Origin: an uncultured Paracoccaceae bacterium
GTDB lineage: Bacteria; Pseudomonadota; Alphaproteobacteria; Rhizobiales; Rhizobiaceae
Length of the DNA stretch: 44,954 nt
NCBI GenBank assembly: GCA_937873685.1
Contig: CALMYO010000041.1
Location: 1-44,954 of the forward strand
Direction: 5' to 3'
Part shown: positions 33,014 through 43,297 of the stretch, in pieces
Numbering within the stretch: position 1 is the stretch's first letter
Layout: every line of letters starts with the position of its first letter
Made by a program: the position numbers and the translations under genes
Notes under the pieces: model-generated
What the model was told of the DNA's origin: nothing
Database searches by the model: none
What the model saw: only the letters and a program-made list of their open reading frames with translations

Positions 33014-35134
33014 ATGCACCATGTTCACGATGCGTTGCCGCTGATCGCTGTGGAGGCTGCGGCATTCGATACGGAAACGACGGGCCTCAACCCGCGCGAG
33101 GCGTTCATCGTGCAGATCGGGGCGATGGGCTTGTCGCGCGGGCGACTGCAAGCCGAAAAGGACTTCGACATACTGGTCGATCCCGGAGCCCCGATACCCG
33201 CACAATCGACGGCCATCCACGGGATTACAGGCCAGATGGTGCGCACCGCGCCGCGCTTTCCCGATGCGTGGAAGCGATTCGAGGAGTTCCGCGCCGGCCG
33301 CCTTTTGATCGGCTATTCGCTCGGCTTCGACCTCGCGGTGCTGGAACGCGAGATGAAGCGCGCAGGTCTGCGCTGGACGCAGCCGAGATCGCTGTGCGTG
33401 CGCCTTCTGGCGTCGCTCGCCAATCCGGCGATGCAGGACTACTCCCTCGACGGCATCGCCCGCTGGCTCGGCGTCTCGACAGAAGGCCGCCACAACGCCG
33501 TAAGCGATGCGCGCATCGCAGGAGAAGTCTTCCTTGCGCTCGTTCCGCACCTCACCGAGCGCGGGATCCGCACCCTGGCCGAGGCTGAGAATGCGTGTTC
33601 GCAGTTGACGGAAACGCTGAAACGGCATCATGGGGCAGGGTGGTCGGAACCGTTCAGGCGGCCCGCCGGCGAGGCCGGACGATTTTCCGGCATGGACCCC
33701 TTCGCGTTCAGGCACAAGATCGGCGAACTCATGGCGGCCGATCTGGCGATAGCCGAGGACGGCGCTTCCGTCCTTACCGCCGCAAGGGAGATGACAGAGC
33801 GTCAGGTTAGCTCTCTTTTCGTGCGGCTGAAGGACGGCGCCGGCATGCAGGCATCGTCGTTCGGCATCGTTACCGAGCGAGACGTGATGCGCGCCATCGC
33901 GCGACAGGGCGCCGACGCCCTCGACGCCCCGGTCGTTAGCATCGCGGCATCGCCGCTCAAAACCGTCAACAGCGATCTCCTCGCCTATCGGGCGATCGGG
34001 CTGATGAATCGGCTGAAAATCCGCCACCTCGCCGTGGTCGACGAGGAAGGCGCGCTGGTGGGCGCCGTCTCGGCCCGCGACATGCTGAAGCTGCGGTCCG
34101 GGGCTGCGGTTGACATGCACGATCGCATCGAAACTGCCACCGACGACGCCGCCCTCGCATCGGCTTGGGCGATGCTGCCGCATGTCGCGCGCTCCCTGCT
34201 GGCAGAACAGGTCGATGCGCGAACGGTGACCGGCATCGTGTCGAGCGAGCTTTGCGCGCTGACCTCGCGCGCCGCCGCCATGGCGCAAGATGACATGGCG
34301 CAAGCGGGCGAGGGCGAACCGCCGTGCCGGTACAGCGTGCTTGTTCTCGGCTCGGGCGGTCGTGGCGAAAGCCTGCTTGCGGCAGATCAGGACAACGCCA
34401 TTGTTTTTGAAAGCGGTGAGCCGGGATCGTCCGTCGACGAGTGGTTCGCCCGCCTTGGCGCGCGAATGGCGCAGCACCTGCACGCGGCAGCGGTTCCGCT
34501 CTGCAAGGGCGGAGTGATGGCGTCGAACCTGCAATGGCGCGGATCGGTTGAAACCTGGCGCAGCCGCATTGCCGGCTGGGTCGGCAAGTCCCGTCCCGAA
34601 GACCTTCTGAACGTCGACATCTTTTTCGACATGACCGCCGTGCACGGCGACCTCGAAATGGCAAACGCGCTTCGCGACTATGCCTGGGAAACGGGGCGCG
34701 CCGAGGTCTCTTTCGCCAAGCTGCTCGGCGAGCGCATACGTCCGCAGGCCGCCCCCATCACGCTCTTTGGCGGCTTTCGCACGGAGAGCGGCCGCATAGA
34801 CCTGAAGATGCACGGCCTCTTCCCGATCGTGGCGGCGGCGCGTGCACTGGCGATACGTCATGGCGTGGCGCGCCATTCGACGGCCGCCCGCCTCGATGCG
34901 CTGGTCGCCTTGCCCGATGTGCCGGCGACCGACCTTGTACGGCTGCGCGACGCCCATGGCGAAATCCTGGAGTTGATCCTGCAACAACAGGTGCTGGATA
35001 TCGCCGCCGGCGTGACCGCATCCAACCGCATCGATCCCTCGATCCTGGACCAGCATGCAAAGGCCTCGCTCAAATCGACGCTGCAGGGCCTTTCCGTCAC
35101 TCCTGATGTGGTGCGAACCGCGATGTTCGCGTAA
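33014..35134 (+). CDS. DEDDh exonuclease - CBS pair - DUF294 nucleotidyltransferase-like fusion protein
   Basis: A 706-residue multidomain protein. Residues about 11-185 are a DnaQ-type 3'-5' exonuclease with all metal residues visible: D19 and E21 (FDTETTG), D106 (GFDLAV), H160 and D165 (HNAVSD). Residues about 235-370 are two CBS repeats (FGIVTERDVMRAIA, LVGAVSARDMLKL), which usually bind adenine nucleotides. From about 385 is a DUF294 domain with GlnD-like signature GSGGRGES (446) and D458-x-D460, then a DUF294 C-terminal helical domain. Its substrate is unknown; a nucleotide-sensing nuclease/nucleotidyltransferase is a reasonable guess. ATG 33014 has a strong GGGGGAGAACCGAC site. Confidence 0.9.
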   Translation: MHHVHDALPLIAVEAAAFDTETTGLNPREAFIVQIGAMGLSRGRLQAEKDFDILVDPGAPIPAQSTAIHGITGQMVRTAPRFPDAWKRFEEFRAGRLLIGYSLGFDLAVLEREMKRAGLRWTQPRSLCVRLLASLANPAMQDYSLDGIARWLGVSTEGRHNAVSDARIAGEVFLALVPHLTERGIRTLAEAENACSQLTETLKRHHGAGWSEPFRRPAGEAGRFSGMDPFAFRHKIGELMAADLAIAEDGASVLTAAREMTERQVSSLFVRLKDGAGMQASSFGIVTERDVMRAIARQGADALDAPVVSIAASPLKTVNSDLLAYRAIGLMNRLKIRHLAVVDEEGALVGAVSARDMLKLRSGAAVDMHDRIETATDDAALASAWAMLPHVARSLLAEQVDARTVTGIVSSELCALTSRAAAMAQDDMAQAGEGEPPCRYSVLVLGSGGRGESLLAADQDNAIVFESGEPGSSVDEWFARLGARMAQHLHAAAVPLCKGGVMASNLQWRGSVETWRSRIAGWVGKSRPEDLLNVDIFFDMTAVHGDLEMANALRDYAWETGRAEVSFAKLLGERIRPQAAPITLFGGFRTESGRIDLKMHGLFPIVAAARALAIRHGVARHSTAARLDALVALPDVPATDLVRLRDAHGEILELILQQQVLDIAAGVTASNRIDPSILDQHAKASLKSTLQGLSVTPDVVRTAMFA

Positions 35135-35185
35135 GGTACTGTGCGGGTGTGACACGTTTGCGCCTGCCGGGATGGGGGAACGGAA

Positions 35186-36097
35186 GTGGCCACGGCTTCG
35201 AACGCAATGACGACCGGTTTCGTCAATGGGCCTGCCGGTCCGTTGCATGTGGTCAGCGGCGGCGACCGGACCGCGCCCGCGATCCTGTTCCTGCACGGTT
35301 TTCCCGAGTACCATGTTGCATGGCTCGCGGTTGCGCGCCTTTTGGCGAACAGTTTCCATGTCATCTTGCCTGACATGCGCGGGTTCGGCCGTTCCGCGAA
35401 GCCGGGCGACGTAACCCTTTACCGCGCGGGCGCAACGCTTGCCGATACAAAGGCGATCGCCGACGCTTTTTCGCCCGATCGTCCGCTGGTCGTCGCCGGA
35501 CACGATTGGGGCGCGTCAGCGGCATATGCCTTTGCTTTTGCGTTTCCGAGCCAAGTGGAATGCCTGATCGTCGCCAACGGGGTGCATCCGTGGTGCTTCC
35601 AGAACGCGCTGCTGCAATCGCATGCTCAGCGAAAGGCGAGCGCCTACATCCACCGCCTGCGGGCGGACGGCGCCGAAGGGCGAATGTCGGAAAACGGTTT
35701 CGCACGCACCATGCGGATGCTGGAGGGTTTCTCGGCGACGCAATGGATGACGCCGCAATTGCGGGAAGGTTATCTGGACGCGTGGTCCCAGCCCGGCGCC
35801 ATGACCGCCATGCTGAACTGGTATCGCGCCTCGCCCCTCCTCGTGCCGGATGAGGACGACGCGTCGACACCCGAAGCGCCGGTGCTCGCAATCGATCCCG
35901 AACGCATGACAGTGCGGATGCCCCACCTCGTGCTCTGGGGCGAGCAGGATCGCGCGTTGTTGCCCGAATGCCTCGACGGGCTGGAGCGATTCTGCCAGGC
36001 AGGACTGACTGTGCGGCGTGTGCCGCAGGCGGGTCACTGGATCCTGCATGAGCAGCCGCAAGAGGTTGCGGATGCGATCAGCGCGTTCTGCGTTTGA
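35186..36097 (+). CDS. Alpha/beta hydrolase, epoxide hydrolase/dehalogenase-like
   Basis: A 303-residue alpha/beta-hydrolase. The oxyanion motif is LHGFPEYHVAW, the nucleophile is D107 in AGHDWGASAA, the acid is in LWGEQDRAL and the catalytic His is in AGHWILHEQP. An Asp nucleophile with HGFPE is typical of epoxide hydrolases, haloalkane and fluoroacetate dehalogenases, not of esterases. The substrate is unknown. I start it at GTG 35186 (GGGGGAACGGAA upstream); ATG 35207 in frame is an alternative. It lies 51 bp after the exonuclease-CBS-DUF294 gene and may be co-transcribed. Confidence 0.87.
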   Translation: MATASNAMTTGFVNGPAGPLHVVSGGDRTAPAILFLHGFPEYHVAWLAVARLLANSFHVILPDMRGFGRSAKPGDVTLYRAGATLADTKAIADAFSPDRPLVVAGHDWGASAAYAFAFAFPSQVECLIVANGVHPWCFQNALLQSHAQRKASAYIHRLRADGAEGRMSENGFARTMRMLEGFSATQWMTPQLREGYLDAWSQPGAMTAMLNWYRASPLLVPDEDDASTPEAPVLAIDPERMTVRMPHLVLWGEQDRALLPECLDGLERFCQAGLTVRRVPQAGHWILHEQPQEVADAISAFCV

Positions 36098-36402
36098 CGG
36101 ACCTCTCCTTCTTTTCCTTTGCGGGCAGCGGGGAGGCGAACGCCTTTGCGATATCGAGACAGCGCTAAAGCCGTGCATGGGCGGCAACGGCCATTTTCCG
36201 ACAGTCGTTGACAAACGCTTGCAGAACAGCTGATTGAACCGGTTTCTCACACTGTAACACAACCGCTTCAATTCGTGTCCGCCGCAAGGGCTTTCCACAA
36301 GCATGGCAGTATGTTAAGGCGCGTCCGCGATAACGGGTAGCGGGTCCGGTGGACGGGACGGAAAAAGAAACCGAAAACGGTGCTGTGGGGGCATCGACAA
36401 AA
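36098..36402. other. Gene-free stretch before rlpA
   Basis: About 305 bp without a convincing gene. It contains a TTGACA at 36208-36213 without a good matching -10, and a TATGTT at about 36310 without a clear -35; it presumably carries the rlpA promoter. An in-frame GTG at 36349 could extend RlpA upstream. No tRNA, terminator hairpin or known RNA was recognised. Confidence 0.35.
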
Positions 36403-37521
36403 ATGATGCCTGGCATTTCCAAGGTGGGCGTTGAGCCGCGCCGCAATCGGTTTGCGCCTGCGGCGATACGCAATTGCGCCGTTGCCGCTTTATGCCTGGG
36501 CCTAACGGCCTGCGGTTCAACCATCAACTATGAAACCGCCCAGACGACCGGCAAGACAGATCGTCCGAAGGAAGTCGCTTCAGTGTCCGCGCTCGCGGCC
36601 GATACCGGTCCGCGTCTGGAAGGCGTTTCGCAATCCGCACCGACCGAGGAGCGGCTCGACCCGCCGGCCACAGCGCTCGATTCCGGCGATCCGCGTTTCG
36701 GCGTGCGCCGCTCGCGTCTCGCGGCTTATGACGGCCCTCGTCTGCGCCGTGGCGGCGGCTACGAAAAGGTGGGTAAGGCCTACAGGATCAAGGGTAAATG
36801 GTACAAGCCGTCGGCGGACCCGCACAAGGCGGAAGTCGGCCGCGCCTCATGGTACGGAACCCAGTTTCACGGGCGCCTAACCGCGAACGGCGAAATCTTC
36901 GACATGAACCATCTTTCGGCGGCGCACCGGACATTCCCGCTGCCGAGCTACGCCCGGGTGACGAACATCCGCAACGGCCGCTCGATTCTGGTGCGCGTCA
37001 ACGACCGGGGTCCGTTCGCGCACAACCGGATCATCGACCTCTCGCGGCGCACGGCCGAGGTGCTTGGGTTCAAGCACTCCGGCACCACCGACGTGAAGGT
37101 GGAGTATGCCGGCCCCGCGCCGTTACACGGAAATGACGACGATTTCCTGCTGGCTTCCTATGACGACGGAACGAGCGGTGCGCCTACAGCCGATCCGCAG
37201 GTACTCGTCGCGGTGGCAGGGCCGACGGTCGACGGAAAACCACACATCGCCGAAGGGGCGGCGCTCGTGGCCTCGGTCGGCGCCAATCCGATCGGTCTTG
37301 GGTTGAGGAATGTGGCTCTGCCGGATGTCGGTCCGGTCATACTCAATCGCCCGGCCTATGATCCCTTTGCCGGCTCCGACAGTTTCCCTCCTGCGCCGGC
37401 CGTGCTTTCCGGATATGCCGATCTGCGCGTCAAGCTTTCCGCCTTCGGCAAGCTGATGGGCGACGACGGCCTGACCGCGGACATGGTCGCAAGGTCGTGG
37501 AAAAACGTAAGCGATCGCTGA
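36403..37521 (+). CDS. rlpA: RlpA family septal ring lytic transglycosylase/lipoprotein
   Basis: A 372-residue lipoprotein with signal to the lipobox LTAC (C37), a 90-residue Pro/Ser-rich linker, then the RlpA double-psi beta-barrel (GRASWYGTQFHGRLTANGEI, then DMNHLSAAHRTFPLP, RVNDRGPF, IIDLSRRTAEVLGF). The domain's conserved Gly-Glu and Asp positions are retained, so lytic activity on denuded peptidoglycan is possible. I see no C-terminal SPOR domain, though a long C-terminal tail exists. Start: ATG 36403 or 36406 after GGGGGCATC; GTG 36349 is possible. It is next to the D,D-carboxypeptidase gene, a usual pairing in rhizobia. Confidence 0.88.
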   Translation: MMPGISKVGVEPRRNRFAPAAIRNCAVAALCLGLTACGSTINYETAQTTGKTDRPKEVASVSALAADTGPRLEGVSQSAPTEERLDPPATALDSGDPRFGVRRSRLAAYDGPRLRRGGGYEKVGKAYRIKGKWYKPSADPHKAEVGRASWYGTQFHGRLTANGEIFDMNHLSAAHRTFPLPSYARVTNIRNGRSILVRVNDRGPFAHNRIIDLSRRTAEVLGFKHSGTTDVKVEYAGPAPLHGNDDDFLLASYDDGTSGAPTADPQVLVAVAGPTVDGKPHIAEGAALVASVGANPIGLGLRNVALPDVGPVILNRPAYDPFAGSDSFPPAPAVLSGYADLRVKLSAFGKLMGDDGLTADMVARSWKNVSDR

Positions 37522-37656
37522 TGTCCGCCCGCCGGTGACCCCCTGCGGCGCAACCTGCTCTTTTCGTTTCCACCTTTGAATCGCCGAATTTTTCCTGCGG
37601 TGTTGCTTCACGCTGCGCAACTGCGTTATTCGGTGTGAGGGGCTGGAGACAGGAAA

Positions 37657-38823
37657 ATGATGCGGTTCGCTTCTCTCGCCGTGCGGCTTTTCGCCGTTCT
37701 GCTTGTTTCGGTTTTGGCGACGGGCATGGCCCGCGCGCAACTTTTCGAGACCAAGGCCAAACAGGCCATTCTGGTCGATTACGAAACCGGAACGGTGCTG
37801 TTCGCCAAGAATGCTGACGAACTGGTGCCGCCGGCCTCGCTCGCCAAGCTGATGACCATGGAGGTTGTCTTCAATGCCCTGAAAGCCGGCACGCTTTCAG
37901 TCGACGACGAATTTCTCGTCACCGAAAACGCCTGGCGCACCGGCGGCTCGGAGTCGGGCGGCTCGACCATGTTTGCCAAGCTGAAATCGTCGATCCGGGT
38001 CGGTGACCTGATCCGCGGCGTCATCATCCAGTCCGCCAATGACGGTTGCATCATTCTTGCCGAGGGCATGGCTGGATCCGAAGGTATTTTCGCCCAGTTG
38101 ATGACAGAGCGCGCGCGCAAGCTCGGCCTTGAGAAATCGGTCTTCCGCAATTCGACCGGCTTGCCGGATCCGGAGCAGAAGGTGACGATGCGCGAGCTTG
38201 CGAAACTCGCCATGCACATTTTCCGGACCTATCCTGAATTCTATCCGATCTACTCCGAGCGTGAATTCACCTGGAACAAGATCACCCAGCGCAATCGCAA
38301 CCCGCTGCTGTCGATGGATATCGGCGCCGATGGCATGAAGACCGGGTTCACCGAGGAATCGGGCTATGCGATCGTGGGTTCAGCGTCACGCGACGGACGG
38401 CGCGTCTTCATCGCCATGAGCGGCATGTCATCGATGAACGAGCGGGCGGAGGAAGCGCGAAAGCTGATCGACTGGGGCATGCGCGCGTTCCAGCCGATGA
38501 CGCTGTTCAAGGCTGGCGAGGTCGTCGGTTCGGCGCGGCTCTATGGCGGTGAAAAACTCTCGGTCGATCTGCGGCCGGAGGGCGAACTCAAGATCTTCGT
38601 GCCGCTGGTCAACCGCGGCAAGATGAAGGCGCGCATCGTCTATGACGGTCCGGTGCCAGCGCCGGTGAGGCAGGGCCAGCCGATCGGCATGCTGCGGGTG
38701 TACATCGGCGAGGAGATGAGCCAGGAGACCCCGCTTTTCGCAGCTGAAAATGTCGACAAGGGCAACCTGCACCGCCAGGCGCTCGATGCGCTTGGCGAGC
38801 TGGTGCTCGGCTGGCTGCCGTGA
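37657..38823 (+). CDS. D-alanyl-D-alanine carboxypeptidase (PBP5/6 type)
   Basis: A 388-residue periplasmic serine peptidase that trims the terminal D-Ala of peptidoglycan stems. The signal peptide ends at ARA (about residue 27). The three penicillin-binding motifs are S61-x-x-K64 (ASLAKLMT), S126-A-N128 and K228-T-G230 (MKTGFT). A C-terminal beta domain follows and the last residues ([18 protein letters not shown]) form the amphipathic membrane-anchor helix, as in DacA/DacC/DacF. AGGAAA precedes the ATG; two ATGs are adjacent (37657 and 37660). It begins the dac-tmk-holB-metG-tatD run, with tmk starting 10 bases after its stop. Confidence 0.94.
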   Translation: MMRFASLAVRLFAVLLVSVLATGMARAQLFETKAKQAILVDYETGTVLFAKNADELVPPASLAKLMTMEVVFNALKAGTLSVDDEFLVTENAWRTGGSESGGSTMFAKLKSSIRVGDLIRGVIIQSANDGCIILAEGMAGSEGIFAQLMTERARKLGLEKSVFRNSTGLPDPEQKVTMRELAKLAMHIFRTYPEFYPIYSEREFTWNKITQRNRNPLLSMDIGADGMKTGFTEESGYAIVGSASRDGRRVFIAMSGMSSMNERAEEARKLIDWGMRAFQPMTLFKAGEVVGSARLYGGEKLSVDLRPEGELKIFVPLVNRGKMKARIVYDGPVPAPVRQGQPIGMLRVYIGEEMSQETPLFAAENVDKGNLHRQALDALGELVLGWLP

Positions 38824-38833
38824 CGTTGGCTCT

Positions 38834-39541
38834 GTGCGCGGCGCTTTCATCACTTTCGAGGGCGGAGAGGGGGCGGGCAAGTCCACCCAGATCCGCTTGC
38901 TTGGCGAACGGCTTCGCAAGGCCGGGCGCGAGGTGGTGATCACCCGCGAGCCGGGCGGATCGCCTGGCGCGGAGGCGGTGCGACACGTGGTGCTGGACAC
39001 CGGCGCGGCCGAGCCGTTCGGCACGGCGATGGAGGCGATCCTGTTCGCCGCCGCCCGCGCGGACCATGTCGACCAGGTGATACGGCCAGGGGTTCTGGCC
39101 GACAGGATTGTGCTGTGCGATCGTTTCATGGATTCTACCCGGGTTTATCAGGGCGCGACCGGCCGCCTCGATCCCGTATTCCTGCGCGCGCTTGAACGCG
39201 TGGCGATCGCCGGCATGCGCCCCGATCTCACGATCCTGCTCGATCTCGATCCGCGCGAGGGCATGCTGCGCGCGCTCGCCCGGCGAGGCAAGGGCGCGCC
39301 AGACAGGTTCGAGAAGGAATCGCTCGACAAGCATCGAAAGCGCCGGCTCGCCTTTCTCGATCTTGCGGCAAGGGAGCCGGATCGCTTCCGCATCGTCGAC
39401 GCGGCGCGAACGCCGGAAGAGATAGCCGACGAAATCGAGGCGCATGTTGCGCGTTTCCTGAAACGCCTTGAGCGGCGCAGCCGGGATGAGGCGGCCGGTG
39501 AGCCCTTTGCCGCTCGCCAGGACATGGCAGCGCGCGCATGA
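38834..39541 (+). CDS. tmk: Thymidylate kinase
   Basis: A 235-residue dTMP kinase that makes dTDP for DNA synthesis. The P-loop [11 protein letters not shown] is at residues 8-18, the DRx motif in [14 protein letters not shown], and the LID region in [17 protein letters not shown] use GTG 38834 as start because it begins directly at [10 protein letters not shown]; the ATG further upstream at 38750 lies well inside the carboxypeptidase gene. The C-terminus is about 20 residues longer than usual ([20 protein letters not shown]). The stop overlaps the holB start by four bases (ATGA). Confidence 0.95.
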   Translation: MRGAFITFEGGEGAGKSTQIRLLGERLRKAGREVVITREPGGSPGAEAVRHVVLDTGAAEPFGTAMEAILFAAARADHVDQVIRPGVLADRIVLCDRFMDSTRVYQGATGRLDPVFLRALERVAIAGMRPDLTILLDLDPREGMLRALARRGKGAPDRFEKESLDKHRKRRLAFLDLAAREPDRFRIVDAARTPEEIADEIEAHVARFLKRLERRSRDEAAGEPFAARQDMAARA

Positions 39542-40572
39542 TTGATTTCGAAACGCCCGAGACGCATGATTCGCTGCCGGGGACGCCACACCCTGCCACT
39601 ACGCTCGATCTGTTCGGCCACAGGGCGATTCTGTCGGAACTCGGCCATGCCTTTCGCGCCGGGCGCCTGCATCACGGTTTGCTCTTCGAGGGGCCGCAGG
39701 GCGTGGGCAAGGCGACGCTCGCCTTTCACCTTGCCAACCACATCCTCGCCAGCCGCGATCCCGCCGATGCGCCGGAGACACCGGGCGTGCCCGATCCTGC
39801 TTCGCCGATCTTTCGCCAGGTGGCGCAGAACGTCCACCCGTCGCTGCGTCACATCTCGCGGCCCCGCAACGACGCCGGGACGGGCTGGAAGACGGCGATC
39901 ACGGTGGACGAGATCCGCAAGATCGGCCGGTTCATGGCGATGACCGCCGGCGACGGACTGCATCGCATCGTCATCGTCGACGCCGCCGGCGACATGAACC
40001 GCAACGCCGCCAATGCGCTTTTGAAAAGCCTTGAGGAGCCACCGCCGCGCGCGCTGTTCATCCTCATCTCGCACGGCTCGTCGCGCCTGTTGCCGACCGT
40101 GCGTTCACGCTGCCAGTCGGTTTCCTTCCAGCCGCTTGGCGATGACGACTTGTCGCGGGCCTTCGCTGCAGCGACCGGCGCGCCGCCGGACAAGACGGTG
40201 CTTTCCCACGCCGAGGGCAGCGTACGGCGCGCACTGCTGTTTGCGGGATATGGGGGAATGGAACTTGCCGCCGCCTTCGACCGGATCGTCGACGCCCGCG
40301 CTTATCCGGTTGCGGAAGCCTACAAGCTGGCGACTGCCGCCTCGGCGCGTGGCGAGGACATTCCGTTCAGGCTCGTCAGCGACCACGCATTGGCGCGTAT
40401 TCGTGAAAGCGCGCTGGCCGCGGCGCGCGCCGGCAATCTGCACAGCGCTGCACGGCTTGCGGAAGCCGAATCGGCGTTCGCCACCCGCCTTGCCGAGGCG
40501 ACGGCCTACAATCTCGACCGCAAGGAAGAGATGCTGCGGCTGATCGCCGAGACGCACCGGGCGCTGAATTGA
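39538..40572 (+). CDS. holB: DNA polymerase III subunit delta' (clamp loader)
   Basis: A 344-residue AAA+ family protein of the replicative clamp loader. Seen are a modified P-loop ([16 protein letters not shown]), a [20 protein letters not shown] segment, [20 protein letters not shown], and the sensor-1/SRC motif [11 protein letters not shown], all typical of delta'. The start ATG overlaps the tmk stop by four bases, the conserved tmk-holB arrangement. metG follows after 85 bp. Confidence 0.93.
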   Translation: MIDFETPETHDSLPGTPHPATTLDLFGHRAILSELGHAFRAGRLHHGLLFEGPQGVGKATLAFHLANHILASRDPADAPETPGVPDPASPIFRQVAQNVHPSLRHISRPRNDAGTGWKTAITVDEIRKIGRFMAMTAGDGLHRIVIVDAAGDMNRNAANALLKSLEEPPPRALFILISHGSSRLLPTVRSRCQSVSFQPLGDDDLSRAFAAATGAPPDKTVLSHAEGSVRRALLFAGYGGMELAAAFDRIVDARAYPVAEAYKLATAASARGEDIPFRLVSDHALARIRESALAAARAGNLHSAARLAEAESAFATRLAEATAYNLDRKEEMLRLIAETHRALN

Positions 40573-40657
40573 GAAAAACGACTTGTTGGCGCATGGCCTT
40601 TTTGCGCGTCTTGGCGTAACCGGACGCCGGAAAACGACAGTGCGGACGTGAAGGCCG

Positions 40658-42208
40658 ATGGGCGCGGAAAAATTCTACATCACCACAGCGATCTCCTATC
40701 CGAACGGGCGGCCGCATATCGGCCATGCCTACGAACTGATCGCAACCGACACGGTGGCGCGGTTCCAGCGCCTCGACGGTCGCGATGTCTTCTTCCTGAC
40801 CGGCACGGATGAGCACGGCATCAAGATGGCGCAGACCGCGCGCAAGGAAGGCTTGACCCCGCGCGAATTGGCGGATCGCAACTCCGCGCTGTTTCGCCAG
40901 ATGGCCGACCTCGTCGGCGCGTCGCAGGACGATTTCATCCGCACCACCGAGGAACGGCACTACCGCTCCTGCCAGGAGATCTGGCGGCGCATGGAAGCCA
41001 ATGGCGACATCTACAAGGGCGCATATGCCGGCTGGTATTCGGTGCGCGACGAGGCCTACTACGACGAGGGCGAGACGGAATTGCGCGCTGATGGCGTGCG
41101 CTACGGGCCGCAGGGAACGCCGGTCGAGTGGGTGGAGGAGGAGAGCTATTTCTTCCGCCTCTCGGCTTACCAGGACCGATTGCTGGCGCATTATGGCGCC
41201 AATCCGGATTTCATCCAGCCCGAGACGCGCCGCAACGAGGTGGTGAGTTTCGTCTCCGGCGGTCTCACCGACCTGTCGTTCTCGCGCACCACCTTCGACT
41301 GGGGCGTGCCGGTGCCGGGCGACGAGAAGCACGTGATGTATGTGTGGGTCGATGCGCTGACCAACTACATCACTGGCGCCGGCTTTCCGGACGAGAACGC
41401 GCCACGCTGGCGCTACTGGCCGGCCGACATCCACATGATCGGCAAGGACATCGTGCGCTTCCACGCCGTCTACTGGCCGGCCTTCCTGATGAGCGCGGGC
41501 ATCGAACTGCCGAAGCGGGTGTTCGGCCACGGCTTCGTGCTGAACAAGGGCGACAAGATTTCCAAGTCGCTCGGCAACATCATCGATGTGTTCGCGCTGG
41601 TGGAAAAATACGGGCGCGATCCCGTGCGCTATTTCCTGCTGCGCGAAATCTCGTTCGGGCAGGACGGCAGCTACAGCCACGACGCGATGGTCAACCGCAT
41701 CAATGCCGATCTTGCCAACGACCTCGGCAACCTGGCGCAACGCTCGCTGTCGATGATCGCCAAGAACTGCGAGGGCAGGGTGCCTGTGGCTGGTGCGCTG
41801 ACGGAAGAGGACGAGGCGATCCTCGCCATGGCGTCGCAAGCGCTCGAAACCGGGCGCGAGGCGATGGCGCGCGTGGCCATTCACACGGCGCTCGGCGCGG
41901 TGTTTGCCGTGGTGGCCGAGGCCAACCGCTACTTCGCGGCGCAAGCCCCTTGGGCGCTGCGCAAGACCGACTTTGCCCGCATGGAGACCGCTCTGCACGT
42001 GACGGCCGAGGTGATCCGCCGCATCGCCATCCAGTGCCAGCCCTACATGCCGGACTCGTCGGCAAAGCTGCTCGATCTGCTGGCCGTGCCGGCCGACAAG
42101 CGCAGTTTTGCCGATGTTGCCACTTCGCCGTTGGTCGCGGGGACGGTATTGCCGGCGCCACAGGGCGTGTTCCCAAGATATGTGGAGCAGGACGCGGCGG
42201 AGGGGTGA
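40658..42208 (+). CDS. metG: Methionine--tRNA ligase
   Basis: A 516-residue class I synthetase that charges initiator and elongator tRNA(Met). HIGH motif [12 protein letters not shown] near residue 18, KMSKS motif as [11 protein letters not shown], and [15 protein letters not shown] are intact. The knuckle region lacks the four-Cys zinc site ([12 protein letters not shown] instead), and there is no C-terminal EMAP-like tRNA-binding domain, both as in the alphaproteobacterial type. Start ATG 40658 begins [17 protein letters not shown]. Confidence 0.96.
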   Translation: MGAEKFYITTAISYPNGRPHIGHAYELIATDTVARFQRLDGRDVFFLTGTDEHGIKMAQTARKEGLTPRELADRNSALFRQMADLVGASQDDFIRTTEERHYRSCQEIWRRMEANGDIYKGAYAGWYSVRDEAYYDEGETELRADGVRYGPQGTPVEWVEEESYFFRLSAYQDRLLAHYGANPDFIQPETRRNEVVSFVSGGLTDLSFSRTTFDWGVPVPGDEKHVMYVWVDALTNYITGAGFPDENAPRWRYWPADIHMIGKDIVRFHAVYWPAFLMSAGIELPKRVFGHGFVLNKGDKISKSLGNIIDVFALVEKYGRDPVRYFLLREISFGQDGSYSHDAMVNRINADLANDLGNLAQRSLSMIAKNCEGRVPVAGALTEEDEAILAMASQALETGREAMARVAIHTALGAVFAVVAEANRYFAAQAPWALRKTDFARMETALHVTAEVIRRIAIQCQPYMPDSSAKLLDLLAVPADKRSFADVATSPLVAGTVLPAPQGVFPRYVEQDAAEG

Positions 42209-42299
42209 CATTGGGTAAGGTTGCAAGAAAAGGATTGTTCGGTTCGGACTTGCCGCTCAACGCGCGCCAGCGGATGTGGGCAGGAACGCACCGCTCGCG

Positions 42300-42385
42300 C
42301 CGTCATCCCGGGGCTTGTCCCCGGGATCCAAACTCTTGTTCACGGCGTGGCCATTGGGTCCCGGGGACAAGCCCCGGGATGACGG
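42300..42385. repeat. Palindromic intergenic repeat (rhizobial type), metG-tatD
   Basis: Two 30-bp arms (42300-42329 and 42356-42385) are inverted copies with one mismatch, separated by 26 bp. Each arm is itself a nested palindrome around CCCGGGG-CTTGT-CCCCGGG. This is a well-known dispersed repeat in rhizobial and other alphaproteobacterial genomes; translated it gives the RHPGACPRDP and PGTSPGMTD strings often mis-annotated as proteins. The RNA would form a very stable stem and may act as a transcript-stability or termination element; no coding gene occupies this 285-bp gap. Confidence 0.85.
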
Positions 42386-42493
42386 ACGGTTGGGTTGGGA
42401 CAGGGCTGCCTGGCTTTCGGATGTTCCGGCCATTTCGGGCAATCCCCGAAACAGGGGAAGTTCTCGCAATGGAAAGTTGCAGGATCAACTCGA

Positions 42494-43285
42494 ATGCTCG
42501 TTGACAGCCACTGCCACCTCGATTTTCCGGATTTCGAGGCCGAACGCGATGCGGTGATCGATCGCGCGCGCGCCGCCGGCGTCGCCGCGATGGTGACGAT
42601 CTCGACGCGGGTGCGGAAGTTCCCGCAGGTGCTGGCGATCGCGGAATGTTATGCCGATGTCTGGTGTTCGGTCGGCACGCATCCGCACAACGCCGGCGAG
42701 GAACCGGACATCGAGACCGCCGACCTCGTGGCGCTTGCCGCTCACGACAAGGCGGTGGCGATCGGCGAGGCGGGGCCGGACTATTTCTACCACAACGCCC
42801 CGCGCGCCCCGCAGGCGCAGGGGTTCCGCCGCCACATCGCTGCGGCGCGCGAGACCGGCCTGCCGCTGGTGATCCATGCACGCGATGCCGATGACGACAT
42901 CGCCGCGATCCTGGAAGACGAAACGGCCAAGGGCGCGTTTCCCTTCGTGCTGCACTGCTTTTCGTCCGGGCGCGGCCTTGCCGAGACCGGCATCCGGCTT
43001 GGCGGCTACGTGTCGTTTTCCGGTATTCTGACCTTCAGGAACTCGCAAGCGTTGCGCGACATCGCCCGCGACCTGCCGCACGACCGGCTGCTGGTGGAAA
43101 CCGACGCGCCCTATCTTGCCCCGCCGCCGCATCGTGGAAAGCGCAACGAACCGGCCTATGTGGTCAACACGGCGGCTGTTCTGGCGGAAACGCTGGGGGT
43201 TGAGCCGGAGCAGATGGCGGACATGACCACGAAGAATTTCTTCCGCCTGTTTGCCAAGGCGAAGCGGCCGGAGGGGATGTCATGA
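42494..43285 (+). CDS. tatD: TatD family hydrolase (metal-dependent deoxyribonuclease)
   Basis: A 263-residue TIM-barrel metallohydrolase. Metal and active-site motifs: DSHCHLDF, GTHPHNAG, GEAGPDYFY with the metal Glu, VIHARDADDD, LHCFSSG and VETDAPYL with the final Asp. The Glu motif is GEAGPDY where most family members have GEIGLDY, a conservative change that keeps the Glu and Asp. TatD nucleases act as 3'-5' DNases in repair and are not part of the Tat machinery. The ribosome site is weak (AGGATCAACTCGA). It sits between two different palindromic repeats, after metG, the usual order. Confidence 0.93.
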   Translation: MLVDSHCHLDFPDFEAERDAVIDRARAAGVAAMVTISTRVRKFPQVLAIAECYADVWCSVGTHPHNAGEEPDIETADLVALAAHDKAVAIGEAGPDYFYHNAPRAPQAQGFRRHIAAARETGLPLVIHARDADDDIAAILEDETAKGAFPFVLHCFSSGRGLAETGIRLGGYVSFSGILTFRNSQALRDIARDLPHDRLLVETDAPYLAPPPHRGKRNEPAYVVNTAAVLAETLGVEPEQMADMTTKNFFRLFAKAKRPEGMS

Positions 43286-43297
43286 CCCATGCGGTTT

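Noticed and set aside
32828-35503. An 891-codon leftward open frame opposite the exonuclease-CBS-DUF294 gene
   Set aside because: Shadow frame: no motifs, and the opposite strand carries complete catalytic motifs and a good ribosome site.
42209-42493. Possible short protein between metG and tatD
   Set aside because: The frame runs through the palindromic repeat, giving the RHPGACPRDP-type translation known as a repeat artefact; no conserved domain or ribosome site.
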